From Cyathus striatus (taxonomy: Eukaryota; Basidiomycota; Agaricomycetes; Agaricales; Nidulariaceae), in the NCBI GenBank assembly GCA_025738555.1, contig JAOVFP010000003.1, positions 2,418,001 to 2,482,000 of the forward strand: DNA of 64,000 bases. The letters run 5' to 3'. This document shows positions 37,801 through 50,202 of the stretch, in pieces. The notes under the pieces are model-generated. The model worked only from the letters and a program-made list of their open reading frames with translations. It was not told the DNA's origin and made no database searches. Made by a program: the position numbers and the translations under genes. How positions within the stretch are numbered: position 1 is the first letter of the stretch; each line of letters starts with the position of its first letter.

Positions 37801-37995
37801 TTGGTAAGTATTAGATATATTAGTTAGTGAAGAGTGTTAATTTATCTTTTGCCACAGGTTGAGTTTGACACTCCCCAAGCTCTAATACGAAACGAGGATG
37901 GCATTTTTAGGAGAATAGTATTCGACTCTGGAGAACAAGACCGATTGAATGATTTGATAAACTCTGTCAGGGAAGCGCAATCGATCCCGGGCTAG
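31877..37995 (+). CDS. ABCC-type (MRP/YOR1-like) ABC transporter, copy 2
   Basis: Closely matches copy 1 exon by exon. It starts MTLHP at 31877 and ends REAQSIPG at 37995. TMD1 includes [20 protein letters not shown] and [16 protein letters not shown]1 has GPTASGKT near 34497, [18 protein letters not shown] near 34888 and [15 protein letters not shown]2 has GRTGSGK near 37005, [15 protein letters not shown] near 37430, DEATASI split by an intron and TIAHRLHTI near 37690. Two introns differ from copy 1: a GC-AG intron after EIK near 36690, and absence of the extra intron that copy 1 has in the following linker. An apparent frame change near 35410 disappears if a short intron ending TTTAG is removed, and copy 1 can be spliced the same way. 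The role is the same as copy 1: membrane efflux with unknown substrate. Confidence 0.9.
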
Positions 37996-38006
37996 AATTG
38001 CGGTGT

Positions 38007-39079
38007 AATGGGAGTTTTTGGTATACGTGCCAGCATGCGAAAGCGTTGTCTTCGCTCTGGTACAGATAATTACAGTGCTTCGAAGGCGATACTTCGTTGT
38101 ATGGGGGTTTTGACGGAAATCAGGCCTTCCAGTTACGTTGGAAGGTATCCGTATATAAGCAGTGGAAAGGGATTGTGCACCTAAAGACACCTTCACAACT
38201 CTACAGTAGTGTGTAAATATATATATCGAACTGGCCAATTCAATGAGTGGTAATGAAATGGAAAGCATTAGTAAGTGTAAGTAGGCAGCCGTACCAGTGG
38301 TCTTGTTATGAACTTCACAAGCCGTAAATTAATAGCCCGTAACATTTTCGATCGAGGTTCAGAACAAATTCCACACTATAACTCAAATATCCTTTTTGCA
38401 GTTCAAGTTGAAGACTGGCACTCCTCACAGTTACTCCTACCCAACTTGGTTGTGAGAGTCTCCGACAGGCTTGATGGTCTAGTAGCATGATTCCTCGTTC
38501 GGGTTGAAAAGCCAGCATTTCAAAAATGCGTACTTGGCTTCGTGGTTATGAAGATATCTGGTATTCAGCTGAGAGCTTGGTAGGCAGACAGCAGTGTCAG
38601 CGTCGCATACGAAGGACAGGTACTAGAGAAGAGGGGAAAGGAGATAGGCCACGCTAGCTCTGACATACATAATATCATTGCCAGACATTGTAAGACTCGC
38701 TATTCATCGCTTCGCTCAAATACAGCAATCGCTGCGCTCGGGGCTCGAACACTCTCACAGCTCGCGCCACACTCCGAGGTCTCGGGTTCAATTCCCGATC
38801 AAGCCCTTATTTTTGTCGTTGTAGAAGTGTGACCAAAGAAAAAGAATATAAAATTCTATGTGAAAGATTGTAAGTGAAAGAAGTTCGTTAGAAGTATATT
38901 CAGACTATGATACAATTGTAAGTTTTTGATGCAATAAATTTAGCTCCCCGATGCTCCTTGTTACGAGAGATAGCAAGCGTGATAATCCATCCATAATACG
39001 TAAGCTTGAAATCAATATTCGTAGATCAGACAACCCCGAAGGTCGAATCTAGCACAGATAATAATGCATCCCAATTCAA
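38007..39079. other. Intergenic with a tRNA 3'-half-like sequence
   Basis: No coding frame is supported. The only structured item I see is the tRNA-like segment at 38741-38806, listed separately. Confidence 0.45.
38741..38806 (+). other. tRNA 3'-half-like sequence with B box
   Basis: TCGGGTTCAATTCCCGA forms a perfect T-arm hairpin whose loop matches the Pol III B box. It is followed by a plausible acceptor 3' strand (TCAAGCCC) and TTATTTTT, which could terminate Pol III. The upstream part starts GGGCTCG and pairs only partly with the acceptor. No D-arm or anticodon arm folds, and the unit is only 66 nt. I call it a pseudo-tRNA or a tRNA-derived repeat rather than a working tRNA. Confidence 0.3.
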
Positions 39080-40210
39080 TCAAGGGAAACATTCTATCTT
39101 TAACCCTCGTGTAGGCAAACGCAACTGCGGAATCTGGCCAAGATCAGATTTCCCAGCGGCCTCAATCTTCAACATATGATTGCGAGTGATATGCTTAATA
39201 TCGAGATGCTGAAGCGCAGGAGAACGTCTAATAATCTCAGCGATATCTCCGTAAGCTGGTATTCCAGCATGAAGCACAACCTTCTTGAGAGAACACTGCG
39301 AACGCTCAATGAGGGACGGCAGACGCGGCGTAAAAGGGTCATGGCGGGCTTGACGGATGACAATTGAAAGTTCCTCAAGAGCAGGAAACTTTACATTGTC
39401 CAGTAAATCCGCAAGGCTACCACTAAGCCCTAACTCAGAGCACTCATGTAATTCCAAAGCATGTAGTCGGGGAAAGACATGGGGAGAGACCGCTGCGATA
39501 GCCTTGTCTACCTGTAAGGGAGAAGAATAATTGCGTATGCAAAGCTCTTCGAGTTCTTGGCACAAATGAAGAATATAAATCAATGAAGACGCGCTGATTT
39601 TGCTTGACGTGGCGTCGTAAGCACGTAGTTGGCCCCAGGGAAGTGTAATGGATTGAAGGTCACGAGTAGTAACCACCACGTTGCGAAGTAGGGGTGCGAT
39701 CTTGAATACGTCACATTCAGTGGGCATAGTAGACTGAGCGGGGACAAGGATGTTAAGGAATAAATTGCGAAGGGAGGATAGCTGCCCGCGAATAGGCAAG
39801 CTATCGAGGAAAGGCTGGTTGCAGTCAAGAATAAGAGTCCCCCAGCGGTTAGACAGCGGCAATAGTGCTTCTAGGAACGGGTGGCGTTCTCCTTGGTAGT
39901 GAATAGAAGAGCTCATGCGAAGTCGAAGGGGGACGTTGTGGGAGCGCTCCAAGTGCATATGCACGGCCTCAAGAAGCATGTGAGAAGAAGAACCACGGGC
40001 TTCGCCGATTAGAACCCCGGCAACGTCGCCCATAGCTGAGGAGTCGAAAGTGTGACTGCTCTCCATGCTCTGCAGACATGGCTTAGACTGAGAGGTGTGG
40101 TGGTGAATTCGTCGAGTCTAACTTGAAGGTGAAAAGTGCTACGAATCGGTTCCACTAGGCTAGCAGGGAGACATTGGAGGAAAATCTCAGCCCATAGCTC
40201 TGGTGGGAGA
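39080..40210 (-). pseudogene. F-box/LRR-like protein with a 1-nt frameshift
   Basis: On the minus strand from 40210 the frame reads LPPELWAEIFLQCLP, a canonical F-box start, and continues through LSHVCRAWRAVTLSTPQLW to ATLPG. It then hits a stop. One frame over, the protein continues as VLIGEARGSSSHMLLEAV for about 310 residues of irregular leucine-rich repeats ending at 39080. The switch occurs in the C run at 40015-40018 (G run on the coding strand), where one missing base explains it. F-box proteins are substrate adaptors of SCF ubiquitin ligases, and Agaricomycetes carry very many. The 5' exon is unresolved; an intron ends at 40211. It may be a true pseudogene or a sequencing error. Confidence 0.65.
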
Positions 40211-40389
40211 CTGCAGAAGATAGCTTCGTTGAATGAGGATATCTTTGAATGAGAGTTGGTTAGCTAAGGCTACAAACGATGTAAGATAGGTAGAACATAC
40301 CATTGAAGTGAGAGAGGAGAAGTTGCGGGGAAGGGAAGAAATCGTGGCCCTATGGGGGCCACCTATTTGTACGTTACAAGGCAAAGAGG

Positions 40390-41572
40390 ATTGTTTATTA
40401 ATTCAGATGGGGGTAACAGACAGTCACGCATAACGCGTTTAGTAACGCGTAACCGTCGGGTGCCTTAGCAGCGCGTGACGTAATTCTGCGTATATCATAA
40501 CGCCGAACTGTATGTAAACGTTTGAGCTCTTGAGCTTGGCTATTGAAATATTATTGATGTGTATTGTGATAAATGTAAAAGCAAAAAGACGATCATAAAA
40601 AGGTTTTTCATGAATATTAGCTACAACAGCGAGCTAACTTAGTTTTGAGATCTCAGTCTCAGGAGTCGGGTCCAGGTATCTCTGATTTCAACATATTTAG
40701 ATTCCGCATAGCACTCCGCAGCGTCTAAGAAGAGAATCATCTTGGGAACATTGGTTATATATAGTTGAAATGAATCACTGTTCTGTCTATAAAATGTAGT
40801 TACTTTGCTTGATGTTAGTGAACATCTGAAAGATGTCGGAAGGCTACACATCCTGGAGCCAAAAGGCTTCTTAGAACACATTGCCCTGTGTCTCAGAATC
40901 AATTATTTTGAATAAGCTATAACGCGCTGAATTTGATCGGCAAACTCCCATTTGAATCGACCTCTAACTCTTGCCAACAAAATATCTAAATAGGTGCATG
41001 GTTATTAAAGCATTCTGATGGTTTCCAACTTTCTATTCTGTATTATTGTATTAAAAATAAACTTGGGATGCTTTCTCCCGCAATGTTATGGTGCAGGGGT
41101 GAAAATGTTTAAATTTGAATGACGCACATGTCGAACGAAGAATTTACGGCTTTACACTAATATGCCACTTTCGTTACCTGACGGACATGCTAGTCTAGTA
41201 TAGGTTTTGAAGCTCAACTAGCTCAATAGGATTAATACATTTCGTGTGGAATATTTTCAGCAATTTCAGCGCTATGGATGCAGGGATGCGAATACGTGTA
41301 CGACGCCGGATGACGCCACTTACAAGACACTTAAATACTGAATAGCGCTCGCCAATCGTTTTATTATTAAGCGCTGACAACAATGTTATGAATAGATTCC
41401 CTTGTTAATGACCCTCTCAACCCTTACTTCATAGTACATACTAACCTTAATCACAGATAAATTGAAAACGGTGCCTTTGGAATTTCATTCTCTCGGAGCT
41501 GTTTCCCATCCCCAACAGTAATACTATTTATGAGCTACGAAATAGCACGTTGCCAACCTGAACTCATTCCTG
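40390..41572. other. Intergenic, no gene seen
   Basis: AT-rich. Short leftward frames at 40639-40902 and 41195-41383 have no recognisable motif or paralogue. ACGCG-rich words cluster at 40435-40480, with no known meaning. Confidence 0.45.
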
Positions 41573-42647
41573 ATGATCTGCCTACTTTCAAAATGTATCT
41601 CGAGGATAAAGCCATATAATCTCAAGGTATCTTACATCCTAGGCTGCGTACTTGGCACTTTGGGATATACAATTAGCCTTATATTGTTTGTTTCCTGCTT
41701 TCGAGTTCTCTTAAAATGCTCCTATTCAAGTACCCTCATCTCGGAAGCCGCCCGCCGCAGAGGGCGCATATTCTTGGTTTATATCACATTCATGTTCGCG
41801 CTATGCACTGGAGCATTCATTTGCAACATTATCACCACCATTGGGGTCCTACGAAACGACGACATAAAACCTGAAAATAAAGAACTGGAAACTGCATACG
41901 TTGGCGATTGGAATATTATTTGTTTCCTTGTAAACTGGAGTTCTAGTGGGTTATTGGTACGAGTTCGAAATTATCACGACCAAATTGATTCACAGAGATG
42001 TTATTTAGGCCTGGAGGTGCATTGTTCTTTACAGTGAAGGAGGCTTGGATACATCCAGGACGAGATGGATTGCCCCCTTTGTCACTGGATTTGTGTTATT
42101 CGCATTAGGGGGTGAGTATCGTTACTTCAGCTATGTCAAATATTCATAGGTCGTACTAGGTCTGGGAACATGCGTATGCATACTGCATTCTCTCTATGGC
42201 CAAACGGTCGATCTGCTTTTTCTGATATACATGGGAATATCATTTCTCGTTAACATTATTTTTACCTCTATGATAATTGGTCGTTTGGCGTATTTCAGAA
42301 GAGTTATCGCCTTGCCATCAGGATGGCATGGATCCGTCAACTACACCCAAATTATGTCGATGCTCGTGGAATCCGCTGCAATTATCATATTATTTGATGT
42401 ATTTTTCACGTTGACGTTCTTCCTGCACCCCTACACGTATGGGAGTTTGGGCATTCACATTTATGTACAAGTTCAGGTACGTTACAATAGATCTTGTGTT
42501 TGCATTATACATTTTACTAACTTATTATCTTAGAATATTGGACCAGTTCTCATTATATTTCGAGTTTTTCGAGGTTACGCGAGTCAGGATAGAAATAGCT
42601 GCTACAATCATGATGAAGACGACAAAGTGTCGATTGGGGACTGCTAA
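41573..42647 (+). CDS. 7-TM membrane protein, Agaricomycete-expanded family, copy a
   Basis: Starts MICLLSKC and joins four exons; the last begins NIGPVLIIFRV and ends VSIGDC. Hydrophobic segments include VSYILGCVLGTLGYTISLIL, IFLVYITFMFALCTGAFIC and a helix before LLAWRCIVLYSEGG. The charged motif WRC followed by a basic turn, and the closing P-x-LIIFRV, are shared with the other four family members in this window. The next gene (copy b) is its closest relative and follows in the same direction 330 bp away, a tandem duplication. The family is large in mushroom genomes; the architecture resembles a receptor or scramblase-like 7-TM protein, but no function can be assigned. Confidence 0.75.
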
Positions 42648-42973
42648 ATTAACCTCGCCATTTTGCTTACATTAATTCAGCTGATTAAACCAGCCACTGT
42701 TGATATCGTTCTCTGATGAAGAATAGAGCTTTTCGTGTAAAATATATCTAAATTTTCAGGAATGTTCCCGGGTCTGACGGGTTTAATGTGTTTATAGTGA
42801 CGGGTGCGCGGTATGGTAACAATATATACACTTATGTTGCCAAGAGAATGGTCTACTGTACTCATCGACGATAAGAACCAAATCCCTGCAGCCATTCAAT
42901 TATTTCGGCTCCACGGCACTTTTCGTAGCATAAATATGTACTTTGTGCATCCTACTTGTACGACATACTAGCT

Positions 42974-44020
42974 ATGATTTGCCTCCCTAGCAAATGCGAA
43001 ATATCAGGTTTAAACCCCACCAATCTCAAGATATCATACGTCCTAGGCTCCATTCTTGGTGGACTGGGTTATGGAATGAGCATTGTCCTATTTGGCGCGT
43101 GTTTTTTTCGTCTCAAATTCCGATCCGATAGCATGACTCGTATGCGAAAGCGCGTCTTCTGCGCTTATATCACAGTTATGTTTGCATTAAGCACAGCAGG
43201 TTTTATTTTCAACGTTGTTACTACAGTTCCTGTTGTAAATGTACGCAGCAATGATATCAAACCTGAAGACAAAGAACTCGAATTCGCTTACCTTGGAAAA
43301 TGGGCTATAGTCACCATTCTACTAAGCTGGGGTGCCGATGGACTATTAGTATGTGTGATATTCACAAACATAGAGATCGTTTCGCTAATGCTATGTGAAG
43401 GTTTGGAGGTGTAACATTCTATACAATAAGAGACTCTTAAACATTAACCAGAGAAACCGAATTGTCCCCATTATAACTGGTATCATGTCAGTAGTGTCAA
43501 TCGGTATGTGTGATAATTGAGACATCCAACCGAGGCTTATACATATGACGTACATAGTATCGGGAGCCGTTTTATGTCTCCATAACACAACAAATGTCAT
43601 AACCCGTGAAGTACTCATACTCGTATTTGTAGTAACATCGCTACTCATAAATATCTCATTTACCGGGATGATTATCGGTCGGCTCGTCTCTCAAAAAAGA
43701 CTCATTGACATGCCAACAGGACATAGCGTTATAAATTATGCTCATATAATGTCAATTCTAATTGAGTCTTCGGCGATTAGTGCTATCTTCAATCTCATGT
43801 TCCTCTTTACTTTATTCCTGCGACCATACATCTACGGAAGCTTAGGATTCCATCTTTGCACCCAAGTTCAGGTAAATTTCGTCTCTACGCTCATGCCATA
43901 GTTCTTATAAGACATTCATTTCAGAATATTGCACCATCTCTTATCGTTTGTCGAGTTGCTCGAAACAATGCACGGCCGAATAGTCAAGTCGACGCATTCG
44001 AAATAGTAGACATCATGTAA
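42974..44020 (+). CDS. 7-TM membrane protein, Agaricomycete-expanded family, copy b
   Basis: Starts MICLPSKCEISGL (an upstream in-frame ATG at 42956 is possible). It shares KISYVLGSILGGLGYGMSIV, the NDIKPEDKELEFAYLG loop and GADGLLV with copy a. Introns after LLV and before NIAPSLIVCRV sit at the same places. The tail (NNARPNSQVDAFEIVDIM) differs from copy a. Seven hydrophobic stretches can be counted. The WRC motif reads VWRCNILYNKR. Both copies look intact, so the duplication has not decayed. Function unknown. Confidence 0.75.
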
Positions 44021-44059
44021 TAAATGACTCAATCATTCTCTTTTTTGAAACTATCATCG

Positions 44060-46645
44060 ATTGATGTCGTCTGGAGACTGCTGATAGGACGGACAGTGCT
44101 GCTCCGTTATATCGTACCTGGAAGTTGATCGCTTGTAAAAGGATAATCGACATCATCAATAAATGGCTCTGTAATAGGCGCCCGTATATCCATATCCTCT
44201 ATCACACGGAATCGCCTTGATGCATGCATGAATTGCGCTAACAACAGTACGAGAGGTGTGAAGAGCTTCAGTTGGTTTCAGTGCTGTCATGCGTGACGCG
44301 TGACGCGGCACAATTAAACATGAACAGAGGCACCTTGCTCACTACAACCACAACCGCACTGGCATCACAGCCCCCACAGCCTCCGAGAATTGTAGGCTCG
44401 AGCACCGAGAAATGAAATACTCAGTCACAGTTTCTATATACTATCTCCAAACTTACAGTCCGCGAGCATACATCAATGATGAAAGGCTGGAGCCAGAGGT
44501 AATAGGTGCACATTACACGTGTGTATCATCGACCCATGATCATCAGAGAGACGTCTGACTTCTGCAGAAAGCCGTAGCTATAGCGAATGCTCAGATATTC
44601 TACTCCTGTAGGCTATATTCCCTCAGCGTCATATAGAATCAGCTTCCAGAGGCGGCCATCGACCACCGTATGCTCTCGGTCACACATAGTCGTACATTTA
44701 CGCGCATATATTGTGTGACGCCATGTGCTAGTGATAGTATGAGAGGTATCCTATGATATGCAAAGAGCTTCAAAGAGCTTCAGTGCTGTGACGTGGCAAA
44801 AGAGACCAAAAACGAACCTTTACCATTCCACCGTCCAGTCTCCAACATGAATATCAGCGAGGCACCCAGCACAGCCTCATTGCAGGATTATATCTTCAAT
44901 CTCCAAGACTAGATATGATCATTGAAGTGGTTCTTGGAAGGTAGGCCTGGCTAGTGGCGATGTCCAACGTCGATATCAGCAACGATGGCAGATGTCGAGA
45001 AGAATGATAATGGTTCCCAGTCTGAATTGCAATATGCTGCACTGTATGTTTAACAATATACGCGACGAATCCAAGAGTTTCGAAGAAAGAAGAACAGCAT
45101 GGAGCGCATCGAACTCGATGGTCGACCGCGTCGTCGTCGTTGGTCGATGCCAATGTGACACTGTGACTAGGTGACACTGAGCGTCGGTCATGTGGCTGGC
45201 ACGCGACGCGTTAAACTTCAACGAAGCCGTTGTTGTCCGACAGCTCCGGCCATCACTACTCCCCGATGCTGCATACCACGTTTCTATAAGCGAACTAATT
45301 TCGAAGCTAATCTTCGTTGATCCTCAAGCGGTCGAGCACAGCAAAAATAATGGTATATCACGAACCAGTGATTTCTATCACTCTTTCCCCTCATTCTCCT
45401 TCCCCTTCTACACACACTCACCCTAGGGCCCTTCCTCTCCCCTTCCCCTAGGCTCCTCCTACCCCCAAAATGTCCGACTCCTACAGCTGTTTTGCCGGTA
45501 CCCCCATCACAATATGGGTACAAGGCGGCATCGTCTCAGGAATCGTCTACGGGGGTGTCACCCTCCTCGCATTCTTCTGCATCCAACTCCTCTGGCGGAA
45601 CGACGGCCTTTCTACACGCACGAAAAAGAACCGCGCCTTACTGACATACGTATGCGCAATGTTCCTATTAGCGACGCTCATCCTCTCATCCAATATGTAC
45701 ACCCTGTTTTTCGGCGTGAGAGACTGGTGTAGCGTCGAGGAGACTGTTATGAATAGTCTTGGGAGGCTTGGGGACGTATGTTATGTGATTTCGAATTGGG
45801 GTGCTGATGCACTTTTAGTATGTGTCTACTTCAAGATGTAATATCGATGCTTTCTAATTGCTTTTTAGATATGGAGGTGTATGGTGATATACAAAGGCAG
45901 TCGCATCCCCCGATGGACAATATCCCTCCTCCCTTCCCTCCTTTTCCTGGCATCAATTGGTACCCCTTCATGTTAACTGACCTCGATCTATCAATCTAAC
46001 AATGCCTCGCAGGAACAGGCATCCTCTTCCTCTGCTTCCCCGATGGGACAGGGAATATCCTGAACACGCGACACTCAGGTGACCCCGAAAACGTACAATC
46101 CATCCACGCCTGCGTCACCCTCTCCCTGAACATCCTAGTAACATTCATGATCGTCTCCCGCCTCCTGCTGTACCGACACCGCATCGTCCGCGTGCTAGGC
46201 AAAAAACATGGGACACCCTACACGGGCGTAATAGCGATGATCGTCGAGTCACAGGTTATCGTTGTGATTTTTGGGTTGGTGTTGGTTGTGGAATTGTTTG
46301 AGGAGGGTGGGGAGGGAGAGGGAACGCTGTTGGCTTATCAGATTGCTGCACAGGTTCAGGTGTGTTTATTCTCTTCTTTTCTCTTCATTAGAACGTTGCT
46401 TTACATGTTTAACTTACCCCATCGCCCAGATATTCGCCCCCTCCTAATCATATTCCGCGTCGCGCAAGGAAAAGCTTGGTCAAGCGAAACCTACAGCAAA
46501 GTCACTACCATGACCCCTAGCGAGCGGAAAGGCAGTATCTCGGCGTTACGCTTTGAGTCTACTGTAGATCCGAGTCGGGGTACTACTGTGATGTTTGGGG
46601 ACTTGCCTAGATGCGATGTTTAGCATCGAAGTGATACCCTGTACT
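44060..46645 (+). repeat. Left arm of a large inverted segmental duplication
   Basis: The reverse complement of this interval matches 61430-64000. It includes 7-TM gene c and about 1.4 kb of its upstream non-coding DNA. Clear anchors are: 45060-45120 against 62895-62960 (ACCATCGAGTTCGATGC); 44930-45010 against 63030-63110 (TTCCAAGAACCACTTC); 44745-44810 against 63250-63300 (TTTGCATATCATAGGATA); and 44080-44200 against 63885-63990 (GGATATACGGGCGCCTATT). The arms are diverged but collinear. The right arm runs to the window edge, so the duplication may extend further. Confidence 0.75.
45470..46623 (+). CDS. 7-TM membrane protein, Agaricomycete-expanded family, copy c
   Basis: Starts MSDSYSCFAGTPITIWVQGG after a strongly CT-rich leader (45380-45465). 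Four exons: introns follow GADALL, LLFLASI (before GTGILFLCF) and IAAQVQ (before IFAPLLIIFRVAQGKAW). The end is GDLPRCDV. Membrane segments include GIVYGGVTLLAFFCIQLLW, LLTYVCAMFLLATLILSS, NILVTFMIVSRLLLY and VIVVIFGLVLVVEL. Cytosolic signatures are WRCMVIYKGSRIPR and RHRIVRVLGKKHGTPYTG. It is nearly identical to copy e on the opposite strand and closely related to copy d. The gene reads as intact. No molecular function is known for the family. Confidence 0.8.
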
Positions 46646-47227
46646 ATACCCATTTCGATGAACTGTAGGTTACTAGGATGTAGTGGCGTGTAAGTATATT
46701 ATTTGTTGAGAACACAGAAGTGGATAAAAGCCGCCTTGGAAAATGTGGGTTAGAGTGGCGCTGTTCTTGTTGATAAGTATCATAGTTTCTTAACTTCTGA
46801 TAATCAAGTGAGACCGAAGGAACGTAGGGCGTGTTTAGCCCCCCACTAGTCAATGCTATGTGCCCGATGATATCCCGGCCCCGAATAGTCGAGTGCACCA
46901 AGAGTGTACTCACACCGTCGATGAAACATGTATTTACTTTTTCTCTGGAATCAGTATACCTTGAAAACTCAAGACCTAGAATTTGTCTAGAGATACCCTC
47001 GGCGTTTAGGGGTTAAACACGACAAGTCACATCCATTGATTCATATTCAATCAATTTATTACAAGGCTATTCAATCACTTCTTACATATATATAATGTGA
47101 CATCTCGTTCGTTATATTCCCAATTGCATGCTATCTCGCAAGCTCGAAGAAATCTCTACCTCCAGCAAGTCGTCACTATTCCTTTGCGCAGAAGTTAGGT
47201 CGCATTAGCGTCATTTCACATCCCCAT
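46646..47227. other. Intergenic, no gene seen
   Basis: Short unrelated frames only. The sequence similar to the right arm of the inverted duplication stops just before this stretch. Confidence 0.4.
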
Positions 47228-48698
47228 ATGAAGCATGCCAATGTCAAGTTGGACCCCACGCGTATTCCAATGGACATGGTGGATTGCATAAGCAATCACG
47301 ATCCCGCGTCTTCGCCGTTTCCCCCAGACATCGACGACCACACAGACGATCAAAATGCGGCTCCTACCCTGGCATGGGCACGGAAAATCCCCGAAGCCAG
47401 CTGTTGTCATTCACCATTTACAAATATTCCTCCAGAAATTCTGGACCATATCATGAAACTTGTGGATAGCGGCAAATCTCTCAAAGCGGTATCTCTCATT
47501 TGCAGAAACTTCTTACGACCTTCGCAACGAGTGCCCTTTAACCGTATCACATTCACGTACCTGCCTAAACGGAATCTTGCAGAACACATTCATGGCTTTC
47601 AGGATATCTTGACAACCTCTCCATACCTATCTCATTACATTCGCGAACTTCGCCTGGTGGATACATCCAAACAACCGCAGATTTTCTCTGACTATAAAAT
47701 AATCGAAACGCTGCATCGTAGGCTCAATTCGGAACTTAATAACGTTAGAAAGCTGGAATTGGATTGTTCACACAGTTCAGATTATTACCCCCAGGTTAAA
47801 TGGGAAGATTTAACGCCCGAGGTGCAAACAACATTGCACGAAATGTTACTCTCGCCATCCATAATAGATTTGTCCCTCCATGGCATCCAAGGCATTCCGA
47901 AAACATTTTTGAGCTGCATCCAAAGAATTCCAGCTGTAAAGCTGGACTGCGTTTCGTTTGACTTCTCAGATGATATTTCCAATGATCTGACAATTCAATC
48001 ATCGGTAGTGGATGAATGTACTCTAAATCCGAGTCATGGCCTCAAAATTTTGGCTGTTGTTGGACTCTGGAAACAAGAACGATATCTCGATGCGATGTTA
48101 GCTCAGCTTGAAGATTGCAAGATTGATACTTTAATTTTGACTGAAAGCACCTACTTTAACACATCTAACGATATTGTTGCGATTAACGCGTTAATAAAAC
48201 ATTGCAAATATGTGACCACCTTTGACTGTCGAGCTAATAAAACATATCCTGGTATGAATGTTTCTACATTACTTTATCCTAGAAGAAGATCTCACAGATA
48301 TAGACATTAGCCCGCTCCAAAATCTGCATACGATCAAGTTAATAACACCGTTCCCTAACGATTATAAATGCCCATATCCCTTACATGATGCCGAGAATAT
48401 TCTTGCAAGGGCGACGAATGGAATAGGAATAAAAGAGATTATTATCGAAATCAAAATTTACTGTCTTTCTGATTTGAAGGGATTTCCTATGGACGAATGG
48501 GAATCGTTTGATTCATTGTTATCGGGTGTGAAATTCGCTCAATTGCAGGGTGTCTGCTTCGTGCTGAATAATACCTTCCCTGATCACACTAAGAGGTGTG
48601 CCATCTGTTTCGAAAGTGAGAAGGAAATTATAAGTGGCCTTTTTCCGAATATGAATAGAAAAGGATTAATTCGAGTAACTCACAACAAGTGGTACTAG
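47228..48698 (+). CDS. F-box-like protein
   Basis: An open frame of about 342 codons from 47228 contains FTNIPPEILDHIMKLVDSGK followed by AVSLICRNFLRPSQR, a recognisable F-box at about residues 64-105. Irregular leucine-rich repeats follow. After NKTYPG the frame must shift by one to continue as EEDLTDIDISPLQNL and end at 48698 (HNKWY). The only GT-AG pair that does this spans about 48252-48282, just 31 nt, unusually short for a spliceosomal intron. An indel is the alternative. The product would be an SCF adaptor with unknown target. The start is not certain: another in-frame Met lies 14 codons downstream. Confidence 0.65.
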
Positions 48699-48961
48699 GA
48701 GCCTTGGTTTCTGTTATGGTGTAAATATTATATTCAAGTTAAGATATGCTACAGGTGGATTAAACATTTTTACAAAAATATGAGTTAAGTACCGCTCGCA
48801 AACCACTCGAGTAGAATAGATTACGAAAGCCGGTAGGTCCGTTTCAATAGGCCTCCTTACTTGATTTGCATGTTTTTACTTGAAGCTACGAGAATTCTTG
48901 AGCTTCAAGTCATCTTTTATGAACCACAAAGGGCTACCGGTTAACCATTTAGATGAGCATA

Positions 48962-50102
48962 CTAGACGGCATCAACTCGCACAAGTAATTCCGTTTGAGA
49001 TGGTTCCATCCGTGTTTCTATTATCGACTCGAGCTGCATGGTTGAAAGATAGCTAGTATTTTTCCGCCCATCTGCAGTAACAGTAGTGATTTGGCCATAA
49101 GTTCCACTTGACCAAGCCTTACCCTGTGCAACTCGAAATATGATAAGCAATGGTGCTAATATCTAAAGACGAGATATTTATTATCGATAAAGGGGAAACT
49201 GGTAGCGGACACAGAGCATACCTGAACCTGCGCTGCAAGCTGGTACACCAGAACGGTCGCCGAGCCCTCCCCTCCTTCTCCGAATACCTCTATTACTAGA
49301 AGAAGCCCGGCAACTACAACGATTACTTGCGACTCGATGATCATTGCTATAATTCCAGTATATGGTGTTCCGTGTTCCTTTCCTAGTACTCGGACGATCC
49401 TACGCCTATACAATAAGAGGCGAGAAACGATCATGAATGTGACGGCAACATTGAGAGCTAATGTGACGGATGCATGGATGGATTGAACAGTTTCTGGGTC
49501 TCCAGTTTTCCCCACTAGAAGAATGACCCCTGTGCCTGGAGGGAAACACAGAAACGCGATCCCAGTGCCTTGATAATATAAGTATGAGCACAAAGGAATG
49601 ACAGTAACGAAACGCAACCACCCATCGATGCGAGAAATAAGATTGTAGGAGCTGAAGTTACAACCAACCGCGGGAATCGACAGCCTTTGTATATTACCAT
49701 GCACCTCCAGATCTGAAATAGTGATAAGAAACTTTGAATTTGAGTATTGTCGTTGGAACATACCAAAAGAGCATCTGTACCCCAATTAGATAACACATAA
49801 CAAACATCTCCCATCCGTCCAAGGGTGTTAACGATGTTATATTTGGCGATTGAATTGACACCATGAAATATGTTATACGTGTTTGATGCGAGAATTAACG
49901 TGGCCAAGAAGAACATAAGTGCAACGTAGCTGATCAATGCGAGGTTTTTTGGGCTGCGTTTTGAGAGGCCTTCGTTTCGCCATAACAGTTGGAGGCAGAA
50001 AATCGTTAGAGTGACGACCCCGCCGTATGTAATCCCGTTAAAAATTCCTCCTATAACCCAGTTGCCGATATCTGTGTTTACGAAGCAATAGTTCTGGACC
50101 AT
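48962..50102 (-). CDS. 7-TM membrane protein, Agaricomycete-expanded family, copy d
   Basis: Transcribed leftward. The start at 50102 (MVQNYCFVNTDIGNWVIGG) is chosen because it aligns with the starts of copies c and e; an upstream in-frame ATG at 50201 would add 33 residues. Shared features are GITYGGVVTLTIFCLQLLW, GDVCYVLSNWGTDALLV, WRCMVIYKGCRFPR, RRRIVRVLGKEHGTPYTG and LLIIFRVAQGKAWSSGTYG. The intron positions match copies c and e. It lacks the RFEST tail and ends with an acidic-basic mixed tail (ELLVRVDAV). It is more diverged than c is from e, so it predates the inverted duplication. Confidence 0.8.
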
Positions 50103-50202
50103 ACTGGAGGTTGGGGGGGTTGCGTGGACATTCAGAGAATGATGGTGGTTAGTGATATACTCATATGAGCGCCTCACAAGGATCAACAAGGATTCGGACA
50201 TG

